A DNA stretch of 64,000 nt from positions 54,398 through 118,397 of the forward strand of contig CAMAXZ010000009.1 in the NCBI GenBank assembly GCA_945862325.1, given 5' to 3'. A program made the position numbers and the translations under genes. Origin of the DNA: Klebsiella pneumoniae. Its GTDB lineage: Bacteria; Myxococcota_A; UBA796; SXON01. Position 1 is the stretch's first letter, and each line of letters starts with the position of its first letter. The notes under the pieces are model-generated. The model was not told the origin of the DNA and made no database searches. It was given only the letters and a program-made list of their open reading frames with translations. This document shows, one piece after another, positions 32,804 through 41,309 of this stretch.

Positions 32804-33471
32804 CCCTCGACCCATTCGCCCCGATCCCCGCCGATCATCCGGTGCTCGTCGCGCTGGACGCCCTCCCCCCGGGAGAGGCGGTCTTCGACCTCGACGGCAC
32901 CCTGCTGAACGAGGACATCGGCGAGGCGGTGTTGCGCGCGCGCCTGGCCGCCGGCCCCCTCCCGGAAAAGGCGAGGTCGATCCTTGGTGACGACGACCCG
33001 TGGGGGGCATACCTCGCCCTGGAGCCCTACCCGCAGGCGGTGGCGGCCGCCCAGGCGCTCGCCGGGCTCTCGGCGTCCGAGGTCGACCGCCTCGTCGACG
33101 CCGCGTGGGCGAGCGGAGAGGTGACCGCGAACCCGGCGGTCGCGGCGCTCGCGGCCGCCGTCGGGCGGCGCCACCGGGTCTGGATCCTGACCGGGAGCGC
33201 GGAGGTCCTCGGCCGCGCGTGCGGCGCGCGCCTCGGCATCCCGAACGTGGTCGGCGTGCGGCTCCGCGTGGCCGACGGCCTGCTCACGGACGAGGTCGAC
33301 GAGCCGGCGTCTTGCGCCGAGGGAAAGCCGCTGGAGTGTCGGCGGTGGATCACCGACCGTCCGGTGTTCGCGATCGGCGACAGCCCCTGGGATGCCCACA
33401 TCCTGCGAATGGCCGCGGTCGCGCGTACCTGTGGCCGCAGCGCCGGTTTGGGGTTTCCCGCGTTCCCCTGA
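32800..33471 (+). CDS. HAD-superfamily phosphatase (SerB/HAD-IB type)
   Basis: 223 residues, GTG start in a GTGA overlap. Motif I is VFDLDGTLL with nucleophile Asp 30 and Asp 32. Motif II is the Ser/Thr in WILTGSAEV, and the motif III/IV region includes the Lys of CAEGKPLECRRW and FAIGDSPWDAHIL. The helical cap inserted after motif I is typical of phosphoserine-phosphatase-like HAD-IB enzymes. It would hydrolyse a phosphomonoester; the substrate is unknown. Confidence 0.87.
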   Translation: MTLDPFAPIPADHPVLVALDALPPGEAVFDLDGTLLNEDIGEAVLRARLAAGPLPEKARSILGDDDPWGAYLALEPYPQAVAAAQALAGLSASEVDRLVDAAWASGEVTANPAVAALAAAVGRRHRVWILTGSAEVLGRACGARLGIPNVVGVRLRVADGLLTDEVDEPASCAEGKPLECRRWITDRPVFAIGDSPWDAHILRMAAVARTCGRSAGLGFPAFP

Positions 33472-33558
33472 CGACGTCGCGATCGACAACGGGGTCACGC
33501 CCCGCGTGGGAACACGTTATGCCGCCGGGCTTCCGGGCCCAAGGACGAAGGAACAGGC

Positions 33559-36500
33559 ATGAACCGCGTCGAGACTGCCATCCAAGAAGGGCGTTGCGTC
33601 CTCGTTTTCGGGGCGCGAGCCCTCCAAGACGCCGACACCGTGGGCGAGCTGCGTCGCCGAAACTCGATCCCGAGCATCGTGCTCGCGGGGGAGCCGGTAC
33701 CCCCGGCGCTCCTGCCGAGCGTCGAGGCGCTCGCGCCCGCGCTTTCGCGCGATGGGGGCGTCATCGCCCTCGTCGAGGCGGACACGACGGACGCGGCGGG
33801 GCTCAACGCCATCGCCATCGCCGTCGCGGAGGCCAAGCACAAGCCGCGCCTCGTCGTCGTGGCGCGTGCGTTCAACCCCTTCAACCTCCCGGCGGCGCTG
33901 CGGATGTTGAAGTTCGACCACGAAAAGAAGAAGGCGAAGGAGTTCCTCTTCTCGCTGCCCGTGCCCGCGGCGTCCGTGCCGGCCGTCGTGGCCGCCGAGG
34001 AGCCCAAGGACAAGGACAAGGACAAGCGGAAGGGTGGCGCCCCCCGCGCCGCGTTCGTCGGTCGCGAGGAAGAGCTCCCGCAGCTCCGCGAGATGCTCGC
34101 CGCCGGCGGGCCCGTCGTCGTGAGCGGCCCTCCGGGCGTCGGCAAGCGGTGGCTCGTCGAGCAGGCGCTCACGGGACAGCCGTACACGCGAATCCCGGAC
34201 TTCCTCGTGGGCTGGGGCTGCGAGACCGACGCGCTCCTCGCGCGCATCGCGCTCGCCGGCGAGAAGGCCGGCGACGGCCGCCTCGCCGAAGCCCTGCGCT
34301 CCCCCGACTCCCGCCCGGCGCCCGTGGCGCTCGCCGCGCTCGCGGCCGACGTCCTGGCCGCCCTGAAGGACACCGTCATGGTGGTCGACCGCCTGGAGCA
34401 CGTGCTCCGGCGGGACGGCACCTTCCATCGGGAGAGCAGGTTCGAGCTGCTCCTTCGCGCGCTGCTCCTCGGGCGCGCGCGGGTGGTGTTCCTGAGCAGC
34501 GTTCGCCCCCGCTTCTACCGCGAAGGGGAGGGCGCGGAGCTTCGCGTACTGCCCCTCGCCGGCCTGAAGGGCAGGGAGTTGCACGCGATCTTCGACGCGT
34601 ACCGCGTCGAGGACTTCGCGCGCGACAACTTCGGCGACATCCACGAGCGCATCCACGGCCACCCGTTCGCGGCGCGCATGTTCGCCGTGGCCGTGCGTGA
34701 CCCCGAGCACCGCGACGAGCTCCTCGCCAACAAGAAGTTCATGCGCCTCGACGCCGTCGAGGACCTCGAGCCGGTCAAGCGCCGCGTTCAGAAGCAGCTC
34801 GAGTCGCTGAGCGACGCGGAGCGTGCCGCCCTCACCCAGATCGCGCACTTCCGCCTGCCGTACACCGCGGCCGACGCGAAGTTCATCGAGATCGATCGCG
34901 ACGTCCGCCTGTCTCTCCAGGCGCGCGGTCTGCTCGACCAGCTCCCGGAGACCGGCGGCGAGCGCCAATGGCACGTGCACCCGCTCGTGCACGCGCAGCT
35001 CCCCCACCGCGAGACGAGCGACTACGCCCTGCTCGAGGCGTTGGGCGATCACTACGTCCGCCGTGCAGAAGCGGCCGAGGGGCTCCAGAAGCTCGTCCTC
35101 GCCCAGGAGGGCAACCGCCTCCTGTTCGAGGCGCACCGCATCCGCAACCGTCACCGCATGCCCTACCCGGACAACGACCCGGCCCTCGAGTCGATCCGTG
35201 GCATGGTGCGCAGCAAGAAGCCGCGTTTCGACCTCGCGGAGCAGCGCCTCGCCGAGACCCTGAAGATGGACCCGGCGAACACCGAGCTCCACCTGCTCCG
35301 CGCCGAGCTCGGCGTGGCGACGAAGGCCGCGCCCGAGCTGGTGCAGGAGGTCTTCGAGGGCGCCCAGACGAAGGCGCCGACGCCCGAGGCGTTCCACCTC
35401 GAAGCCAACTGGCATCAGTCCCGTTCGGGTGGCCGTGGGCGCGCCGCCGCGGCGCTCGAGCGCGCCATCGTGGTGTTCCCCGAGAATGCCCGCCTGCGCC
35501 GCCGCCTTGCCGGCATCCTCGTCGACCAGAACAAGTTCGACGAGGCAGTCGCGACGCTCAAGGTGGCGATGGACCTCGAGCCCATGATGCCGGACACCTA
35601 CGGCCTCCTCGGCGAGATCCACATGCGCCAGGGCGCCGCCGGGTACGAGGCGGCCGAGGCCGCGCTCACCGAGGCGCGCCGCCTGGATCCCGAGAGCCCG
35701 CTCCACATGGGGCGGCTCGGCGCCCTCATCATCGAGCGTGGCGAGCTCGACGACGCGCGCGCCGCGACGGCGCAGGAGCTCCTGACCAGCGCGATCACCG
35801 CGGACGGCAAGTCCTACGCGGCGCTGCTGTACCTGGGCCGCATGTTGATCGACCGCGAGGGCGACCTGGACCAGGCGTCGTGGGCGCTCAAGAAGGCGAC
35901 CAAGCTCGACGATCGCGCGGCGATGCCGCTCGTGGAGCTCGCGCGCGTGGCGATCCGCAAGGGCGACCTCGTCGAAGCGGGTCAGCTCCTCGACCGCGCG
36001 GTGCGCAACGAGCCGTCCTGCCACTCGGCGTTCTACGTCCGTGGCGAGCTCGCGTGGGCCATGCAGAACCCGTTCCTGGCCCTGTCCGAGTTCCAGCGCG
36101 CGGTCGAGCGCAGCCAGAAGGACAGCAAGGCCCGCGGTCGCTACGAAGAGGCGATCGGTCGCATGCGCGTCCTGATCGAGAGCGGCGCCTTCGCCCACAT
36201 GCAGAAGGCCGCGGAAGAGGCGGCGGCGGTCGAAGCGGCGCAGGCGGCGGCGTCCGCCGCGGGCATGCGGCGCGAGCCGGGCAAGACGACGCAGCGCCGC
36301 CGACGCGGCCGCGGCGGCGAGCGCGCGGCCGAGGGCGCTCCGGGCGACGGCGTGTCCGCCGACGGCACGGCTGTCGACGGCGCGTCTGTCGACGGCTCGG
36401 AGGCCGCCGAGACCGCGGGCGCCGAGGCCGCGGACCTGGGCAACGAGGTTGTCGAGGCCGACGGCGGCGAACGCGCGGACGACAACGGTTTCGCGCGTGA

Positions 36501-36585
36501 CGGTGGCGACGACGCGTCGGCCCCGATCGACGACGCGCAGCTCTCCGAGGCGGCGGCGGCGGCGCTCGAGCCGGGCGCCGAGTAG
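33559..36585 (+). CDS. STAND-like ATPase with C-terminal TPR array
   Basis: 1008 residues. Residues about 1-130 look like a reduced Rossmann/SIR2-like domain (GRCVLVFGARALQDADTVGE), followed by a Lys/Asp linker. The ATPase starts FVGREEELPQLREML; Walker A is GPPGVGKRW (about 190-198), with Arg where Ser/Thr normally follows the Lys. Walker B is VMVVDRLEHV. A winged-helix part (ERAALTQIAHFRLPYTAADA, then QWHVHPLVHAQL) and at least eight TPR-like repeats (about 570-890) follow. The tail has an Arg patch RRRRGRGG and an acidic Ala/Asp-rich end. The architecture is that of signalling STAND proteins, but the P-loop change may weaken nucleotide turnover. SD AAGGA lies before the ATG. Confidence 0.82.
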   Translation: MNRVETAIQEGRCVLVFGARALQDADTVGELRRRNSIPSIVLAGEPVPPALLPSVEALAPALSRDGGVIALVEADTTDAAGLNAIAIAVAEAKHKPRLVVVARAFNPFNLPAALRMLKFDHEKKKAKEFLFSLPVPAASVPAVVAAEEPKDKDKDKRKGGAPRAAFVGREEELPQLREMLAAGGPVVVSGPPGVGKRWLVEQALTGQPYTRIPDFLVGWGCETDALLARIALAGEKAGDGRLAEALRSPDSRPAPVALAALAADVLAALKDTVMVVDRLEHVLRRDGTFHRESRFELLLRALLLGRARVVFLSSVRPRFYREGEGAELRVLPLAGLKGRELHAIFDAYRVEDFARDNFGDIHERIHGHPFAARMFAVAVRDPEHRDELLANKKFMRLDAVEDLEPVKRRVQKQLESLSDAERAALTQIAHFRLPYTAADAKFIEIDRDVRLSLQARGLLDQLPETGGERQWHVHPLVHAQLPHRETSDYALLEALGDHYVRRAEAAEGLQKLVLAQEGNRLLFEAHRIRNRHRMPYPDNDPALESIRGMVRSKKPRFDLAEQRLAETLKMDPANTELHLLRAELGVATKAAPELVQEVFEGAQTKAPTPEAFHLEANWHQSRSGGRGRAAAALERAIVVFPENARLRRRLAGILVDQNKFDEAVATLKVAMDLEPMMPDTYGLLGEIHMRQGAAGYEAAEAALTEARRLDPESPLHMGRLGALIIERGELDDARAATAQELLTSAITADGKSYAALLYLGRMLIDREGDLDQASWALKKATKLDDRAAMPLVELARVAIRKGDLVEAGQLLDRAVRNEPSCHSAFYVRGELAWAMQNPFLALSEFQRAVERSQKDSKARGRYEEAIGRMRVLIESGAFAHMQKAAEEAAAVEAAQAAASAAGMRREPGKTTQRRRRGRGGERAAEGAPGDGVSADGTAVDGASVDGSEAAETAGAEAADLGNEVVEADGGERADDNGFARDGGDDASAPIDDAQLSEAAAAALEPGAE

Positions 36586-36598
36586 TTCGGGCGACGGG

Positions 36599-37735
36599 AT
36601 GACGCCTCCGACGCTCTCGCCGGAGGCGGCGCGGCGCCTGCTGCTCGGCGCCGCGGGTCTCGGGTCGGTGCACGGCGTGGGCGAGTCCGCGGTACCGGGC
36701 TTGCTCGCCCGGTTGGGCTGCATCCAGCTCGACCCGATCGATCGTTGCGGCGCCAACGCGGACCTCGTGGTGGCCGCGCGGGTGGACGGGGTTCATCGCG
36801 GCGCAGCCCACCGATCCACGCGGGGGGTCGCGTTCGAGCACTTCGCGAAGGAGCGTTGCCTGATCGATGCCCGGCACTGGCCGGCCTATCGGCAGCGCGC
36901 CGGCGAGCCCGGCTGGTGGAGGAGCGCAGAGCGCCTTGCTCGCGTGTTGGAAGACACGATCGCGGAGGTGTTGGCCGAGCTGCGGGAGCGCGGCGCGGCG
37001 GCGACGCCGTCGGAGCTCACGGATCGGGGCGACGTGCCCCCGCTCGATTGGCACGGCTGGCGCGGCACCGGCAAGGTCACCGCCCTCGCCCTGGAGGTGC
37101 TGTGGACGCGCTGCGCGGTGGTGGCGTCCGGCCGCGACGCGCGCGGACGGCGCGTGTACGACGTTCCGGAGCGCGCCCTGCCGGAGTGGGCAGATGCGCC
37201 GTTCGACGGTCACTTCGAGGAAGTTCAGCTGGTCGAGCGGGTGCGCACCGCGGGCCTGCTCGCCCGCGCCACGGGCCCCGCGTGGTCGGTGCTGGCGTCG
37301 GCCCGCACGGACGGCACCGTGGATCGCCTCGTGCGCGATGGGCGCTTGTGCGCCGTCAGCATCGGGGGGCGACCGTATCTCCGCGTGCCGGACGTGGCGG
37401 AGCCTCCGGCCGACGACGGGCGCTTGCGCGTGCTCGGCCCGCTGGATCCGCTGGTGTGGGACCGCGCGCTGGTGCGCTTCGCCTTCGACTTCGACTATGT
37501 CTGGGAAGTGTACAAGCCCGCTGCGAAGCGGATCTACGGGTATTACACCTGCCCGATGCTGCATCGGGGCGCCCTCGTCGGCCGCGTCGAGGCTCGGCGA
37601 GACGGGTCGTGCCTCGTGGTCGAGCGGGTGGACGGGGCGGCGGACCCCGACGCCCTCCGCGACGCCTTGGAGCGCCTCGCGGCCTTGAACGGTTGTGACA
37701 TGGTCGTCGCGGCGGGTGACGCCCGCCGTGTGTAG
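36599..37735 (+). CDS. AlkX/YcaQ-type DNA glycosylase (HTH_42 family)
   Basis: 378 residues. The family consists of winged-helix DNA glycosylases that unhook alkylated bases and interstrand cross-links. The N-terminal CIQLDPIDR carries Gln 43-Leu-Asp 45, the Q-hydrophobic-D catalytic motif of the AlkX/YcaQ branch; the AlkZ branch has QxQ. FEHFAKERCLIDARHWPAY and the later LGPLDPLVWDR and KPAAKRIYGYYTCPMLH stretches are also family features. The gene follows the STAND-TPR gene by 13 bases on the same strand. The TAG stop overlaps a candidate -10 of the next gene. Confidence 0.88.
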   Translation: MTPPTLSPEAARRLLLGAAGLGSVHGVGESAVPGLLARLGCIQLDPIDRCGANADLVVAARVDGVHRGAAHRSTRGVAFEHFAKERCLIDARHWPAYRQRAGEPGWWRSAERLARVLEDTIAEVLAELRERGAAATPSELTDRGDVPPLDWHGWRGTGKVTALALEVLWTRCAVVASGRDARGRRVYDVPERALPEWADAPFDGHFEEVQLVERVRTAGLLARATGPAWSVLASARTDGTVDRLVRDGRLCAVSIGGRPYLRVPDVAEPPADDGRLRVLGPLDPLVWDRALVRFAFDFDYVWEVYKPAAKRIYGYYTCPMLHRGALVGRVEARRDGSCLVVERVDGAADPDALRDALERLAALNGCDMVVAAGDARRV

Positions 37736-37738
37736 AAT
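37733..37738 (+). promoter_or_regulatory. Candidate -10 element TAGAAT
   Basis: A near-consensus -10 preceded by G. It overlaps the TAG stop of the glycosylase gene and lies 21 bases before the ATG at 37760. Confidence 0.45.
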
Positions 37739-37759
37739 GCCGGGCAGCCGGGGTGCCGC

Positions 37760-38185
37760 ATGTTCCTCTCCCTCTTGTTCGCTTGCATCTGGATCATCGA
37801 CGACAAGGGCGTGTCCTCGTCGAGCGCCGGGCTCTCGGACACCGGGTGGGGCTGTACGGCGGACGCGGTTCCGTCGGTCGTGGTCGACGTGGTCGACGTC
37901 GACGGTCAGACCTTTTCGGGGGAGCAGGTCACGTGGCGCCTCGACGGCGGCGATCCCCGCCCCGCCGAGTGCGGCGACGACGCGTGCGACCGCTGGGTGG
38001 CCGGGTGGGACCGGCGCGGCGTCGTGACCGTCGAGGCGCAGGCCGTGGTCGGGAGCGAAGACGGCGGCGCGACTCGGTACTGGGCGACCGACAGCGTGAA
38101 CGTCACGGGGGACGCCTGCCACGTCGACACGCAGTACCTGACCCTGACGATGTACGGCTCCCGCGAGGGCGACCACGACATGTGA
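37760..38185 (+). CDS. Small lipoprotein, unknown
   Basis: 141 residues; signal MFLSLLFAC (Cys 9). The mature part is a small beta-rich, Asp/Gly-rich domain with five further Cys, which could form disulfides (CGDDACDRW, then DACHVDTQY near the end). VEVVDVDGQ-like phrasing in the middle suggests an Ig-like sandwich. No family is recognised. A -10 candidate 21 bases upstream suggests its own short transcript. Confidence 0.72.
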   Translation: MFLSLLFACIWIIDDKGVSSSSAGLSDTGWGCTADAVPSVVVDVVDVDGQTFSGEQVTWRLDGGDPRPAECGDDACDRWVAGWDRRGVVTVEAQAVVGSEDGGATRYWATDSVNVTGDACHVDTQYLTLTMYGSREGDHDM

Positions 38186-38226
38186 CCCGCTCGTCGGATT
38201 CTCCCGCGGTCCGCGACGCGCACGTG

Positions 38227-38232
38227 TAGCCT
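38227..38232 (+). promoter_or_regulatory. Candidate -10 element TAGCCT
   Basis: Preceded by G and ending 6 bases before the ATG at 38239; a leaderless transcript is implied. Confidence 0.35.
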
Positions 38233-38238
38233 GGGTGC

Positions 38239-38802
38239 ATGGCCGCTCTCCTCGTCCTCTTCGGATGCGTGCGCCCGGTGGTCGCCACGGCTCCTGCGCC
38301 GGAGCCGATCGTGGGCGCGGTCGTGGACTGGTACACCCTCGACGGCGCCGACCGCGTCGAGCTCCTCGAGTCGTGCATGCGGCGGTGTCCTCGGGATGAC
38401 CGGGGGAACCTCGTCAGCTCGGTGACGACCTGGCGCCTCGCCTGGCAGTGGACGCGTACGTCGGCGGACACGTGCGAGGTGGCGGGGGCGGTCGTGGACG
38501 CCGACATCACCGTGCGCCTGCCCGAGTGGGAGCCCCCGGACGAGGCCGACGCGGGGCTCGTGGAGGACTGGCACGCCTGGAGCGTCGCGCTCCGACGCCA
38601 CGAGCAGGGGCACGTGGACGTCGTGCGGTCGATGGTCCACGACGCGGAGGCCCGCCTCGCCGAGGCCGGCTGCGCCGGCGCGGACGCCGCCGGCAACGGC
38701 CTCGAGCGGGCGGTGTGGCGCGCCCAGCAGGACTACGACCGCCTCACGGCGAGCGGACACGCGCAGGGCGCGAGCTTCTGGAACTTCCAGGTCTTCGATT
38801 GA
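38239..38802 (+). CDS. DUF922-type predicted zinc-protease-like lipoprotein
   Basis: 187 residues; signal MAALLVLFGC (Cys 10). The RRHEQGHVDVV segment matches the HExxH-containing signature of DUF922, a family of secreted proteins annotated as predicted Zn-dependent proteases. WYTLDGADRVELLESCMRRC at the N-side corresponds to the DUF922 fold start, where a vector-like 'Y-x-I/V-x-G' segment is usual. The activity of this family is not well established. Three Cys in the mature part may pair. It is convergent with the salicylyl-CoA hydroxylase gene, with 22 bases between. Confidence 0.8.
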   Translation: MAALLVLFGCVRPVVATAPAPEPIVGAVVDWYTLDGADRVELLESCMRRCPRDDRGNLVSSVTTWRLAWQWTRTSADTCEVAGAVVDADITVRLPEWEPPDEADAGLVEDWHAWSVALRRHEQGHVDVVRSMVHDAEARLAEAGCAGADAAGNGLERAVWRAQQDYDRLTASGHAQGASFWNFQVFD

Positions 38803-38824
38803 CGCGACGGCGCGGCGCGGCGCG

Positions 38825-41044
38825 TTAGCTTCCCTTGCGGCGCGACGGCCGGGCGGCGAGGTACTGCGAGGGCCAGGGCACGTCGACGCCGTAGTGCGCC
38901 GCGGCGCGCTGGGTGAGCACGGGGTCGGCGAGGTGGGCGCGCGCGAGCGCGACGAGGTCCGCGCGCCCCGCGGCGACGATCGTGTTGACCTGGTCCATGT
39001 CCTGGACGTTGCCGACCGCGATGACGGGGACGCCGACGGCGTTGCGGATGAGCTCCGCGAAACGAACGAGGTACATCCGTCCGTATACGGGCTGCTGCCA
39101 CGGCACGACGCCGCCCGCGGAGCAGTCGATCACGTCCGCGCCGGCCTCCACCAGCGCGCGGGCGATGGCGACACGATCGTCGTCGGTGTGCCCACCCTCC
39201 GCCCACTCGGTCGCCGAGATCCGTACCGACAACGGCTTGTGGGCCGGCCACGCCGCGCGCACCGCGCGCACGACCTCGAGCGGGAAGCGGAGCCGACCCT
39301 CGAGGTCGCCACCCCACCGGTCCCGACGGTGGTTCGTGAGCGCCGAGACGAACGTGTTCAGGAGGTAGCCGTGCGCGAGGTGCAGCTCGACGAGATCGAA
39401 GCCGGCCTCGTCGGCGCGCACGGAGGCGCGCACGAAGTCTTCTCGCACGCGCTCCATGTCGGTCTCGGACATCGCGCGTGGCACCTGGCTGAGCGCGTTC
39501 CACGCGATCGGCGAGGGCGCGAGCAGCTCCCAGGCGCGGTCTGCCGGCAGAGGCCGCCCGCCGTCCTCCCAGGGCACCTCGCAGGCGCCCTTGCGGCCGG
39601 CGTGGGCGAGCTGCACGCCGATCTTCGCCGGGCTGTGGGCGTGGACGAAGCGGACGATTCGGGTCCACGCCTCCGTCTGGGCGTCGGTCCACAAGCCGGC
39701 GCAGCCCGGGGTGATCCGGCCGTCGGGGGACACCGCGGTCGCCTCCGCCATGACCAGGCCGGCGCCGCCGATCGCGCGCCCGCCGAGGTGGACGAGGTGC
39801 CAGTCGTTCACGAGGCCCCCGAGGGCCGTGTACTGGCACATCGGCGACACCACGACGCGGTTCGGAAGCTCGACGTCGCGCAGACGGAAGGGCGTGAAGC
39901 CCGCCGGGGCGCCGTCCCACCGTGCGCGGGTGCCGGCGATGAACGCCGGATCACGCTTCTCCAGCTCGTCCCACGTGATTCGCTTGCTCCGCGTCAGCAG
40001 GGAGAAGGCGAAGGTGTCGCGATCGAGCAGGATGTGGCGGTCGACCGCCTCGAACCACTCGAGGCTGGTCTGCGCCGCCGCCTGGAGCCGCTCGACCTCG
40101 GGGCGCCGGGTCGCCTCGTACGCGTCGAGCACCTCCGCGATGGGCGCCCCGGGGTGGGCGCGCATGGTGTCCACGAGCCCGATCGCGTCTTCCATCGCCA
40201 GCTTCGTGCCGCTGCCGATGCTGAAGTGCGCGGTGTGCACCGCGTCGCCCATGAGCAGCACGTTCTCGTGGCGCCACCGTGCGTTGCGGATGGTCGGGAA
40301 GGTGCGCCAGATCGTGCGGTTGCGCAGCAGGCGGGCGCCCGCGAGGTCGTCCGCGAAGAGGCGCTCGAAGTACGCGATCGTGGTCTCTTCGTCGGCGCCC
40401 TCGAGGCCGGCCGCGCGCCACGTCTCTGCCCGACCCTCGACGATGAAGGTGCTGCGGGTCGCGTCGAACGGGTACGCGTGGACCGTCCACCAACCGTGGT
40501 CGTCCCGGCGGAAGTAGAACGTGAACGCCGAGAGGGCGCGGTCCATTCCCAGCCAGGCGAAGCGGCAGTGGCGCCAGTCGACGGTGGGCCGGAAGGTGTC
40601 GGCGTAACGCTCGCGGATGCGGCTGTTGACGCCGTCAGCCGCGAGTAGCAGGTCGCACTCGCGCCGGAGGGACTCCACGTCGGCGACGTCGACGCCGTGC
40701 CGCACGTCGCAGCCGAGCTCCACCGCGCGCCGCTCGAGGATGTCGAGCAGGCGCAAGCGGGACATGCCGCAGAAGCCGTGACCGGTCGAGCGCGACACGT
40801 GGCCGTCCACCACCACGTCGATGTCGTCCCAGTACGCGAAGCTCGCCTCGATCGCCGCGTACGACTCGGGGTCGGCCTCGCGCAGCCCGCCGAGGGTCTG
40901 CGCGGAGAACACCACGCCCCAGCCGAAGGTGTCGCCCGGGGCGTTCCGTTCGAGCACGACCACCTCGTGGGCGGGATCGGCCTTTCGCGCGAGGATGCCG
41001 TAGTAGAGCCCGGCGGGGCCGCCGCCGACGAGGATCGTTTTCAT
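38825..41044 (-). CDS. Bifunctional salicylyl-CoA 5-hydroxylase/old-yellow-enzyme fusion
   Basis: 739 residues. The N-terminal half is a class A flavoprotein monooxygenase: ILVGGGPAGLYYGILARKAD (FAD Rossmann), then LLAADGVNSRIRERY and LLMGDAVHTAHFSIGSGTKL. The C-terminal half, from about 390, is an old-yellow-enzyme/NADH:flavin oxidoreductase domain (PNRVVVSPMCQYTA, VQLAHAGRKG, HLAHGYLLNTFVSALTNHR, DLVALARAHLADP). This fusion is the architecture of salicylyl-CoA 5-hydroxylase, which converts salicylyl-CoA to gentisyl-CoA in aerobic aromatic breakdown. No salicylate-CoA ligase or gentisate gene is adjacent, so the physiological substrate remains inferred. The ATG at 41044 is directly before the FAD motif. 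Confidence 0.87.
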   Translation of the reverse strand: MKTILVGGGPAGLYYGILARKADPAHEVVVLERNAPGDTFGWGVVFSAQTLGGLREADPESYAAIEASFAYWDDIDVVVDGHVSRSTGHGFCGMSRLRLLDILERRAVELGCDVRHGVDVADVESLRRECDLLLAADGVNSRIRERYADTFRPTVDWRHCRFAWLGMDRALSAFTFYFRRDDHGWWTVHAYPFDATRSTFIVEGRAETWRAAGLEGADEETTIAYFERLFADDLAGARLLRNRTIWRTFPTIRNARWRHENVLLMGDAVHTAHFSIGSGTKLAMEDAIGLVDTMRAHPGAPIAEVLDAYEATRRPEVERLQAAAQTSLEWFEAVDRHILLDRDTFAFSLLTRSKRITWDELEKRDPAFIAGTRARWDGAPAGFTPFRLRDVELPNRVVVSPMCQYTALGGLVNDWHLVHLGGRAIGGAGLVMAEATAVSPDGRITPGCAGLWTDAQTEAWTRIVRFVHAHSPAKIGVQLAHAGRKGACEVPWEDGGRPLPADRAWELLAPSPIAWNALSQVPRAMSETDMERVREDFVRASVRADEAGFDLVELHLAHGYLLNTFVSALTNHRRDRWGGDLEGRLRFPLEVVRAVRAAWPAHKPLSVRISATEWAEGGHTDDDRVAIARALVEAGADVIDCSAGGVVPWQQPVYGRMYLVRFAELIRNAVGVPVIAVGNVQDMDQVNTIVAAGRADLVALARAHLADPVLTQRAAAHYGVDVPWPSQYLAARPSRRKGS

Positions 41045-41279
41045 ACCTGACGCTAACGTGAGGCCGCGCCGACGGTCGCCGCGCGCGACGCCCGGCACGG
41101 TCGGGTCCGCGCCTCCCGTCAGAAAAAAGATCCGGGGAAGCGGCCGACGCGCCACTCGTCGAGAAGCGCGACCGGCGGCTGATCTTTGGGGGCAAACGAT
41201 CCGCGGAGGTGGGCCGCGGGCGACGCACCTGCGTAAAATTCTGCGCACCCGGGCCTTGCCTGGGACTCCGGAGAGGCGG

Positions 41280-41285
41280 TAAGGT
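41280..41285 (+). promoter_or_regulatory. Candidate promoter of the MepA-like gene (-10 TAAGGT, -35 TTGCCT)
   Basis: GTAAGGT is preceded by TTGCCT 18 bases upstream, a reasonable sigma-70-like pair. It ends 24 bases before the putative CTG start. The 265-base divergent region 41045-41309 otherwise contains only a short AT-richer patch (GCGTAAAATTCTGCGC, about 41231-41246), itself a near dyad. Confidence 0.45.
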
Positions 41286-41287
41286 CC

Positions 41288-41306
41288 GGGCTCACCCTCG
41301 GAGCCC
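41288..41306 (+). other. Inverted repeat overlapping the SD of the MepA-like gene
   Basis: GGGCTC (41288-41293) and GAGCCC (41301-41306) flank a 7-base loop; the SD GGAG (41300-41303) is partly in the right arm. It could limit ribosome access or be a chance hairpin. Confidence 0.3.
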
Positions 41307-41309
41307 TGT

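Noticed and set aside
33517..36756. 1079-codon antisense frame to the STAND-TPR gene
   Set aside because: It has no recognisable domain, and codon bias on the plus strand clearly supports the TPR gene.
41231..41246. GCGTAAAATTCTGCGC as an operator
   Set aside because: The dyad is imperfect and short; no second copy was seen in the window.
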